A DNA stretch of 10,619 nt from an uncultured Opitutia bacterium (GTDB taxonomy: Bacteria; Verrucomicrobiota; Verrucomicrobiia; Opitutales; UBA953): positions 1 through 10,619 of the forward strand of contig CAIPVK010000091.1 of assembly GCA_903868455.1 (NCBI GenBank), in the 5' to 3' direction. A program made the translations under genes and the position numbers. Shown in pieces: positions 5,502 through 10,619 of the stretch. Below the pieces are notes generated by a model, which did not search any database, was not told the DNA's origin, and was given only the letters and a program-made list of their open reading frames with translations. Positions within the stretch are counted from its first letter, which is position 1. Every line of letters starts with the position of its first letter.

Positions 5502-7151
5502 GTGGCCAACGCGTTCCATTACGAGGATCCCTTCCCGCTGGGTCCCGACACCACGCCCTACCGGCGCCTGACCTCCGAGCACGTCTCGGTGGCGGAGTTC
5601 GACGGCAAGCCCGTGCTCAAGGTCGCGCCCGAGGCGCTCACGCTCCTCGCCAACCAGGCCTTCCACGACATCAACTTCTACCTCCGGCCCGCGCACCTCG
5701 CGCAGGTCGCGGCCATCCTGCAGGACCCCGAGGCGAGCGCCAACGACCGCGCCGTCGCGCTCGCCATGCTGCGCAACGCCGAGGTCGCCGCGAAGGGCGT
5801 GCTGCCCTTCTGCCAGGACACCGGCACCGCGCAGGTCACGGCCAAGAAGGGCCAGCAGGTCTGGACCGGCGGCGACGACGACGCCGAGGCGCTCTCGCTA
5901 GGCGTCTACCAGGCCTACGCCCAGAACAACCTCCGCTACTCGCAGCTCGCCCCGCTCGACATGTGGACGGAGCGCAACACCGGCACGAACCTGCCCGCGC
6001 AGGTCGACATCGCCGCGGGCAAGGGCGCGCGCTACGAGTTCAACTTCGTCGCCAAGGGCGGCGGCTCGGCCAACAAGTGCCACCTCTACCAGGAGACCAA
6101 GGCCGTCCTGAACCCCAAGTCCCTCGTCGCCTTCCTCGCCGACAAGATGCGCTCGCTCGGCACCGCGGCCTGCCCGCCCTACCACCTCGCCTTCGTCATC
6201 GGCGGCACCTCCGCCGAGGCGACGATGAAGGCCGTCAAGCTCGCCTCCACCCATTGGTACGACGCGCTCCCGACCTCCGGCAACGAGCACGGGCGCGCCT
6301 TCCGCGACCTCGCCCTCGAGGCCGAGCTGCTCAAGGTCGCCCACACCCTCGGCATCGGCGCCCAGTTCGGCGGCAAGTGGTTCGCCCTCGACTGCCGCGT
6401 CATCCGCCTGCCGCGCCACGGCGCCTCCTGCCCGATCGGCCTCGCCGTCTCGTGCTCCGCCGACCGCAACGCCAAGGCCTACATCGACGCCACCGGCGTC
6501 TGGCTCGAGCAGCTCGAGACCGAGCCCGGGCGCTTCATCCCCCCGATGCACCGCGGCCGCCCCTCGCAGGAGGGCGTCGTCCGGATCGACCTCAACCGGC
6601 CGATGGCCGAGATCCGCGCCGAGCTCGCGCGCCATCCCGTCACCACGCGCCTCGCCCTCACCGGCACCCTCGTCGTCGCCCGCGACCTCGCCCACGCCAA
6701 GCTCAAGGAGCGTCTCGACCGCGGCGAGCCCCTGCCGTCCTACATGAAGGACCATCCCGTCTACTACGCGGGTCCGGCCAAGACGCCCCCGGGCATGCCC
6801 TCGGGGTCCTTCGGCCCGACCACCGCCGGGCGGATGGACAGCTACGTCGACCTCTTCCAGAAGGCGGGCGGCTCGCATGTCATGATCGCCAAGGGCAACC
6901 GCGGCCAGGCCGTGACCGACGCCTGCAAGGCCAACGGCGGCTTCTACCTCGGGTCCATCGGCGGCCCCGCCGCCATCCTCGCCCAGGAGAACATCCGCAA
7001 GGTCGAGGTGGTCGACTACGCCGAGCTCGGCATGGAGGCCGTGTGGAAGATCGAGGTCGTCGACTTCCCCGCCTTCATCCTCGTCGACGACAAGGGCAAC
7101 GACTTCTTCTGCCAGATTCCCGGCACCGGCTGCGGGGTGTGCGCGGTTTAG
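5502..7151 (+). CDS. Fumarate hydratase, class I ([4Fe-4S], FumA type)
   Basis: Interconverts fumarate and (S)-malate in the TCA cycle; cytoplasmic and, as a class, iron-sulfur dependent and oxygen-sensitive. The 549-residue product matches the single-chain E. coli FumA/FumB type (548 aa), with the alpha part and the beta swivel domain fused. Probable cluster ligands are C104 (LPFCQDTGTA), C224 (AACPPYH) and C310 (GASCPIG), equivalent to C105, C224 and C318 of E. coli. The C-terminal half has the conserved AKGNRGQAVTDAC and GGFYLGSIGGPAA blocks. The start is GTG at 5502, 57 bp after the HU terminator; no Shine-Dalgarno is visible. An odd point is the C-terminal tail, with C537 and a CxxC at 544-547. 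It is transcribed convergently with nuoA. The symbol is left blank because fumA/fumB naming is organism-specific. Confidence 0.96.
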   Translation: MANAFHYEDPFPLGPDTTPYRRLTSEHVSVAEFDGKPVLKVAPEALTLLANQAFHDINFYLRPAHLAQVAAILQDPEASANDRAVALAMLRNAEVAAKGVLPFCQDTGTAQVTAKKGQQVWTGGDDDAEALSLGVYQAYAQNNLRYSQLAPLDMWTERNTGTNLPAQVDIAAGKGARYEFNFVAKGGGSANKCHLYQETKAVLNPKSLVAFLADKMRSLGTAACPPYHLAFVIGGTSAEATMKAVKLASTHWYDALPTSGNEHGRAFRDLALEAELLKVAHTLGIGAQFGGKWFALDCRVIRLPRHGASCPIGLAVSCSADRNAKAYIDATGVWLEQLETEPGRFIPPMHRGRPSQEGVVRIDLNRPMAEIRAELARHPVTTRLALTGTLVVARDLAHAKLKERLDRGEPLPSYMKDHPVYYAGPAKTPPGMPSGSFGPTTAGRMDSYVDLFQKAGGSHVMIAKGNRGQAVTDACKANGGFYLGSIGGPAAILAQENIRKVEVVDYAELGMEAVWKIEVVDFPAFILVDDKGNDFFCQIPGTGCGVCAV

Positions 7152-7171
7152 ATTTCAGAGGGCAGATTTCA
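7150..7171 (+). repeat. Short direct repeat AGATTTCA after fumarase
   Basis: The octamer AGATTTCA occurs at 7150-7157, overlapping the fumarase stop codon, and again at 7164-7171. It is AT-rich, unlike its surroundings, and marks the start of the non-coding island. Confidence 0.5.
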
Positions 7172-7188
7172 AAGTAAAGAAGCGGACT

Positions 7189-7393
7189 AGGGGAATGGGG
7201 GACTAGAAGAATAGGGGACCAGGGGGCTAGGGGAAGCGAGTGAGGGTATCAGGGGCCGACGGGAAAATCGCGCACCCCTTGAATTGAGCCGGAGCCGAGC
7301 GAAGCGAGGACACGCCCGCCGACCCCGCGGACCCCGCCGTTCCGCCAACACCCTATTCCCCTAGTCCCCTAGGCATCTAGTCCCCAATCCCCT
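7189..7393. repeat. Imperfect inverted repeat with G-run arms between convergent fumarase and nuoA genes
   Basis: The 254-bp gap 7152-7405 holds no gene. Its main structure is an inverted repeat. The left arm (7189-7232) aligns with the reverse complement of the right arm (7351-7393) at about 80% over some 43 columns, including an unbroken GGGGACTAGA, with a 118-nt spacer between. Each arm is built of degenerate units such as GGGGACTAG, GGGGAATAG and GGGGACCAG. Both arms read G-rich on the sense strand of the gene they follow. The spacer contains GACCCCGC twice (7321-7328, 7330-7337) and no plausible open frame. It could be a bidirectional 3'-end structure or a small non-autonomous repeat element; I see no clear target-site duplication. 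Confidence 0.8.
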
Positions 7394-7405
7394 GCGCCGT
7401 GCGCC

Positions 7406-7798
7406 TCACTTCTCCCACTCGAGGGCGCCGCGGCGGACCTCGTAGACGAGTCCGAGGACGAGCACCCCGAGGAAGACCGCCGTCGCGCCGGTGACGGCGA
7501 CGCTGGCCGCGAGGAACTCGCGGTAGACCAGGGCCCAGGGCACCAGGAAGACGACCTCGATGTCGAAGAGGATGAAGAGCATCGCGGTCACGTGGAACTT
7601 GACCGCGAAGCGGGGGTGGACCTTGCCCTCCGAGGGCAGCCCGCACTCGTAGGCGCGGTCCTTGATGTAGTTGCCCCTGGCGCGCTGGCCGAAGAGGTGG
7701 CTGACGAGCAGGATGCCGCCGGGGATGGAGAGACCCAGGATCACCTGCACCAGGACGGGCAGGTAGGTGGCGAGGGACTGGGATTCGGCGGCGGCCAT
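7406..7798 (-). CDS. nuoA: NADH-quinone oxidoreductase subunit A (NuoA)
   Basis: Small membrane subunit of respiratory complex I near the junction of the peripheral and membrane arms. The 130-residue product has three predicted membrane segments (about 9-31, 69-91 and 98-119). The diagnostic family block runs from YECG (about 49-52) through RFAVKFHVTAMLFILFDIEVVFLVPW; the cysteine in YECG and the acidic FDIE are conserved hallmarks. I chose ATG at 7798 because a purine-rich GAAGGGGG (7801-7808) lies just upstream, the best Shine-Dalgarno-like site in the window; a longer frame from 7834 adds 12 atypical residues. Unusually, no nuoB follows: downstream is the repeat island and the convergent fumarase gene. 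It is divergent from the ZIP transporter gene. Confidence 0.95.
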   Translation of the reverse strand: MAAAESQSLATYLPVLVQVILGLSIPGGILLVSHLFGQRARGNYIKDRAYECGLPSEGKVHPRFAVKFHVTAMLFILFDIEVVFLVPWALVYREFLAASVAVTGATAVFLGVLVLGLVYEVRRGALEWEK

Positions 7799-7875
7799 CG
7801 CCCCCTTCAAAGCCGCCCGAGGCCCGCTTGGCAAGCGCGCTCGCCAGCCGGGCGGTTTTGCCCATCGTGCCGCCC
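7799..7875. promoter_or_regulatory. Divergent nuoA/ZIP transporter intergenic region with a dyad
   Basis: This 77-bp gap should hold both divergent promoters. A 13-bp dyad, CGCTTG-G-CAAGCG, lies at 7825-7837. Its centre reads TTGGCA on the plus strand (5 of 6 to the -35 consensus) and TTGCCA on the minus strand. No good -10 follows at the right distance on the plus strand. On the minus strand a weak TTTGAA sits 17 bp downstream, overlapping the nuoA ribosome-binding region. Confidence 0.3.
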
Positions 7876-8718
7876 ATGGACCTGCCGAATTTCTGGTTCG
7901 CGCTCGGGCTGACCCTGTTCGCGGGGTTGGCGACGGGCATCGGCAGCCTCATCGCCTTCGGGGCCCGCCGGACGAGCTATCGCTTCCTCTCCGTCTCCAC
8001 CGGCTTCTCGGCCGGGGTCATGCTCTTCGTGTCCTTCGCCGAGATCCTGCCCAAGGCCGAGCGCTCCCTGGTCGGCGCCCTCGGACCCGCCGACGGTCCT
8101 TGGTGGGCGATCGGGGCCTTCTTCCTCGGCATCCTCCTCATCGCCCTGATCGACGCCGCCTTGCCGCATGGCGACAACCCCCACGAGCAGCCCACCGAGG
8201 CCGAGGCCGCGCCGCTCCACGCCGGCGCCCCGGCCGTGCCGCCGTCCCGTCTCCGCCGCATGGCCCTGCTCACGGCGCTCGCCATCGCCATCCACAACTT
8301 CCCCGAGGGCCTCGCGACCTTCCTCGCCGCGCTCGAGAATCCGGGCGTCGGCCTGGCCATCGCGCTCGCCATCGCCCTGCACAACATCCCCGAGGGCATC
8401 AGCGTCTCCGTGCCCCTCTATTACGCGACGGGGAGCCGCCGCAAGGCGCTCGTCTGGTCCTTCCTCAGCGGCCTCGCCGAGCCCGTCGGCGCGCTGGTCG
8501 GCTTCGGCCTGATCGCCCTCGTCTCGCCCGGGGCCGGCCCCTCGCCCCTCCTGATGGGCGGCTGCTTCGGCGCCGTCGCCGGCATCATGGTCTTCATCAG
8601 CATCGACCAGCTGCTGCCCACCAGCCGCGCCTACGGCAAGGGGCACGACAGCATCCTCGGCCTCGTGGCGGGCATGGCGGTGATGGCCGCCAGCCTCCTC
8701 CTGCTGCGCGTCGCCTGA
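7876..8718 (+). CDS. zupT: ZIP-family divalent metal transporter, ZupT-like
   Basis: Inner-membrane importer of zinc and probably other divalent metals. The 280-residue protein has about eight hydrophobic segments. The paired metal-site motifs of the ZIP family are present: HNFPEG at 140-145 and HNIPEG at 169-174, with the ZupT-like stretches around them (ATFLAALENPGVGLAIALAIALHN and LSGLAEPVG). The loop before the first motif (about 95-125) holds a few histidines and many acidic residues, as often seen in the variable ZIP loop. I chose ATG at 7876, since MDLPNFWFALG begins the first membrane helix; an upstream TTG at 7828 would add 16 residues and use up the divergent promoter region. It ends 3 bp from the stop of the convergent DUF4340 gene. 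Metal specificity is inferred from the family only. Confidence 0.92.
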   Translation: MDLPNFWFALGLTLFAGLATGIGSLIAFGARRTSYRFLSVSTGFSAGVMLFVSFAEILPKAERSLVGALGPADGPWWAIGAFFLGILLIALIDAALPHGDNPHEQPTEAEAAPLHAGAPAVPPSRLRRMALLTALAIAIHNFPEGLATFLAALENPGVGLAIALAIALHNIPEGISVSVPLYYATGSRRKALVWSFLSGLAEPVGALVGFGLIALVSPGAGPSPLLMGGCFGAVAGIMVFISIDQLLPTSRAYGKGHDSILGLVAGMAVMAASLLLLRVA

Positions 8719-8721
8719 CGC

Positions 8722-9735
8722 TCAGCGCGCCGGCTCGAGCTCGAGCGTCGGCAGGCCCTGGGGTCCGGCCGGCGCCTCGGGGCGCTTGCCGAGATCGGCC
8801 GCCGTCGCCGGCACCTGCTCGGTCAACCAGGGGGCGCAGGTGAAGAGGGCCTTGGCCGCCTTGGCGTTGGCCGGGTGGCGCGGGTCGGAATGGGTGGCGC
8901 GCATCCAGCCGCGCGGCGGCTCCCCGTCCTTCGCGGCCGCGCGCCCGAAGGCGACCGTCACCTTGGCGCCGTCGGCCAAGGTCAGCGTGACGACGGTCGG
9001 CTTCGCGAGCGCCGACTTGGCCTCCGCGTCGTCCGGCGCCACGGCGTCGGCGGCGCGCAGCGTGGCGAGGGTCAGGAGGAGCTCCTCGGCCGCCTCGGCG
9101 GCGGCGGGCGCGACCTTGTCGCCCGCGAGCGGCTCGCCCGCCTTGGGCCGGGCGAGGGCGAGGCGGGAGCCGTCGGCGAAGGCGAGCTCGAAAGCGAGGA
9201 CCTGGGCGGCGTCGAAGGTGAGGAGCACGGGGTCGATCCAGTTGGCGACCTCGCCCTCGAGGTGCCCGGCGAAGCTCGTGCGGCGCGCGGCGGTCTCGCC
9301 CGGGAGGCGCGCGGCGACGCCGAGGCCGTCGTCGGTCATGCGGCCGAGCTCCAGCTTCCAGGCCTTGCCGTCGGCGCCGGTGAGCACGACCGAGTTGTCC
9401 GCGAGGCCGAGCCGCTCGAGGCGGCGCGGGTCGGCGGTGAGGGTGCCGAGGGACTTCGCCTGGCGGAGCGACTGCAGAAGGGGTCGCAGCCGGTTGTCGG
9501 CGTCCGCCGGCAGGCCGAACCTTCCGGGCACGACCCAGCCGGCGTCGGTCCGCTCGACCCGCGCGGTGCGGCCGCCCGAGGTCACCTCGACCGAGCGGAG
9601 GTCGGCGAGCAGGCCCGCGGGCACGAGCGGGGTCTCCTGCGGCGCCGCGGGGGCGTCGGGGGAATCGAGCAGGACGAGGGCGAGGGCGGCGGCGCCCAGC
9701 GCGAGGGTGGAGAGCAGCAGCGTGCGGTTGCGCAT
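8722..9735 (-). CDS. DUF4340 domain-containing protein
   Basis: A 337-residue protein with one N-terminal membrane anchor or uncleaved signal (about residues 4-23, after MRNR) followed by a long extracytoplasmic part. The body alternates beta-rich repeats such as SVEVTSGGRTARVERTDAGWVVPGRFGLPAD and VVLTGADGKAWKLELG, the pattern of DUF4340 proteins, which are found beside GldG-like ABC-transporter auxiliary proteins. The C-terminal third has an alanine- and glutamate-rich stretch, and the tail is proline-rich. The ATG lies 7 bp after the stop of the GldG-like gene, so the two form an operon; there is no Shine-Dalgarno in the CTCCCCC spacer. The molecular role of the family is not established; an envelope-side partner of the ABC exporter is an inference from context. 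The gene converges on zupT. Confidence 0.85.
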   Translation of the reverse strand: MRNRTLLLSTLALGAAALALVLLDSPDAPAAPQETPLVPAGLLADLRSVEVTSGGRTARVERTDAGWVVPGRFGLPADADNRLRPLLQSLRQAKSLGTLTADPRRLERLGLADNSVVLTGADGKAWKLELGRMTDDGLGVAARLPGETAARRTSFAGHLEGEVANWIDPVLLTFDAAQVLAFELAFADGSRLALARPKAGEPLAGDKVAPAAAEAAEELLLTLATLRAADAVAPDDAEAKSALAKPTVVTLTLADGAKVTVAFGRAAAKDGEPPRGWMRATHSDPRHPANAKAAKALFTCAPWLTEQVPATAADLGKRPEAPAGPQGLPTLELEPAR

Positions 9736-9742
9736 GGGGGAG

Positions 9743-10619
9743 TCAGGCCGTCCGGCGACGGCGGAGGAGGGCGTAGGCCAGGCCGGCGAGCGCGGCCAGC
9801 AGCGGGCCGGCGACCAAGTTGAGCACGGCCAGGCGGCGGCCGAGGCCGTCGACCTCGACGCGCGCGGCGCGGCGGATGTCGCGCAGGGCGCGGCGGACCT
9901 CGGCCTGCTCCTCGGTGAAGCGGCGGACCTCCTGCTCGAGCTCGGGCGTCACGACGATTCCCTTCGAGAGGTCGCCGCCCTGGCTGCGGGTGAGCTCGGC
10001 GAGCTTCTGGCCGAGCTCGTTGAGGCGCTCCTCGTTGCGGTCGATCTCGACCTGGTAGCGGGCCTGGGCGGCGCGCTGGAGGTCGAGCACCTTGTCGAAG
10101 GCGCGGATGGCGGCGCCCTTGGCGCGGAGCCCGGCGAGGTCGGCGTTGCCGGCGAGCGACTCGAGCGCGCCGATGAGGAAGGCGTGGTTGTCGTTCACGG
10201 GCTCATACACCTGTTGGCCGTAGGCGGTGCCGCGGCGCAGCGAGTAGTAGTCGAGGGCGAAGTCGGAGTCGGCGATGACGATGAGGCGCCCTTCCTTGGC
10301 CGAGACCTTGAGGGGCGGCGTCGCCGGAGCCGTCGGGGCGGGCGCGGCGGGCGCGCCTTCCGCCTCGGCCTTGGGAGCGCCGTCCGGGAACGCGGTCGCG
10401 AAGCTGCCGGTGACGAGCGCCGCGAGCACGCGCTCGCGGCCGTCCGGACGGAACCCGGCGGCCACCCGCTCGAAGGGGCCGGCGTTGGCCGCGGCGATGG
10501 CCACGGCGCCCACGCCCGCGCCGCGGAACGTGGCGAGCGGCGCGAGGCGGAGGCGCGTCTCGGCGCCGGCGGCGAGGCGGACCTCGCCGGCGTCGAGCAC
10601 GTTGAGCATCGAGAGGTCG
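9743..10619 (-). CDS. GldG-like ABC-transporter auxiliary protein, C-terminal part (5' end beyond window)
   Basis: The visible 291 residues are the C-terminal half of a Gldg-family / ABC_transp_aux protein. Recognisable in order are a beta-strand segment RLIVIADSDFALD, then NDNHAFLIGALESLAG, the helical run starting FDKVLDLQRAAQARYQVE, a long charged probable coiled coil with ELTRSQGGDLSKGIVVTPELEQEVRRF and further acid/base heptads, and a terminal membrane helix (about LNLVAGPLLAALAGLAYALL) ending in a basic RRRRTA. A low-complexity alanine/proline linker precedes the ADSDF block. Related proteins form part of ABC export systems with a GldA-like ATPase and GldF-like permease, studied in Bacteroidota gliding but also found in non-gliding bacteria. 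The substrate is unknown. The DUF4340 gene follows after 7 bp, supporting one transcription unit. Confidence 0.88.
   Translation of the reverse strand, partial: DLSMLNVLDAGEVRLAAGAETRLRLAPLATFRGAGVGAVAIAAANAGPFERVAAGFRPDGRERVLAALVTGSFATAFPDGAPKAEAEGAPAAPAPTAPATPPLKVSAKEGRLIVIADSDFALDYYSLRRGTAYGQQVYEPVNDNHAFLIGALESLAGNADLAGLRAKGAAIRAFDKVLDLQRAAQARYQVEIDRNEERLNELGQKLAELTRSQGGDLSKGIVVTPELEQEVRRFTEEQAEVRRALRDIRRAARVEVDGLGRRLAVLNLVAGPLLAALAGLAYALLRRRRTA

Noticed and set aside
5033..7177. Plus-strand open frame of 714 codons overlapping HU and fumarase
   Set aside because: It runs out of frame across two well-supported genes and a strong terminator, and its product is an Arg/Pro-rich shadow.
7233..7350. 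Spacer of the inverted repeat as a small RNA or small protein gene
   Set aside because: I find no start codon with ribosome site, no convincing promoter pair and no terminator within it; it stays a non-coding spacer.
7189..7393. CRISPR array
   Set aside because: The repeat units are short, degenerate and contiguous, without regular unique spacers, and no cas gene is nearby.
7592..7912. Plus-strand open frame opposite nuoA running into the ZIP promoter region
   Set aside because: It is antisense to nuoA with no recognisable domain, and it overlaps the start of zupT in another frame.
8734..8745. Perfect palindrome CTCGAGCTCGAG near the convergent zupT/DUF4340 ends
   Set aside because: It encodes the LELE residues near the DUF4340 C terminus. 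It has no T-run and is explained by codon use, so I do not call it a terminator.

Overview
The window is a gene-dense, very GC-rich chromosomal segment from a Gram-negative bacterium. It holds housekeeping genes, with no tRNA, rRNA, CRISPR array, transposase or phage gene. Two things make Verrucomicrobiota (perhaps Opitutae) my best guess: the style of the ClpP, ClpX, HU and class I fumarase proteins, and the near absence of Shine-Dalgarno sequences. That placement is inference from memory and is not proven by the sequence.

Layout. Positions 1-3190 (minus strand) hold the protein quality-control operon tig-clpP-clpX, with clpX losing only its last residues at the window edge. Upstream on the same strand, after a 113-bp GC-rich gap, lies coaD (coenzyme A synthesis). 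coaD is divergent from a plus-strand pair, pgsA-pgpA, which carries out two consecutive steps of phosphatidylglycerol synthesis and overlaps by one base. Next come an HU-family nucleoid protein gene with a textbook intrinsic terminator and a class I [4Fe-4S] fumarase gene. The fumarase gene converges on a lone nuoA (complex I subunit A). nuoA is divergent from a ZupT/ZIP metal transporter gene. The transporter gene converges, with only 3 bp between stop codons, on a minus-strand pair: a DUF4340 protein and a GldG-like ABC-transporter auxiliary protein, which runs off the right edge.

How the genes fit together. Trigger factor folds nascent chains, and ClpXP degrades tagged or misfolded ones. 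PgsA makes phosphatidylglycerophosphate and PgpA dephosphorylates it. Fumarase and NuoA belong to the TCA cycle and the respiratory chain but are convergent and so not co-transcribed. The GldG-like and DUF4340 proteins normally accompany an ABC ATPase and permease, which should lie just beyond the right edge.

The most unusual stretch is the 254-bp gap between fumA and nuoA. It holds a roughly 43-nt imperfect inverted repeat around a 118-nt spacer. Each arm is an array of G-runs, placed so that both convergent transcripts would carry a G-run array in their 3' untranslated region. I found no clear new multi-gene system. Smaller points are the orphan position of nuoA, an inverted repeat spanning the putative HU promoter, and a small dyad between nuoA and the metal transporter gene.
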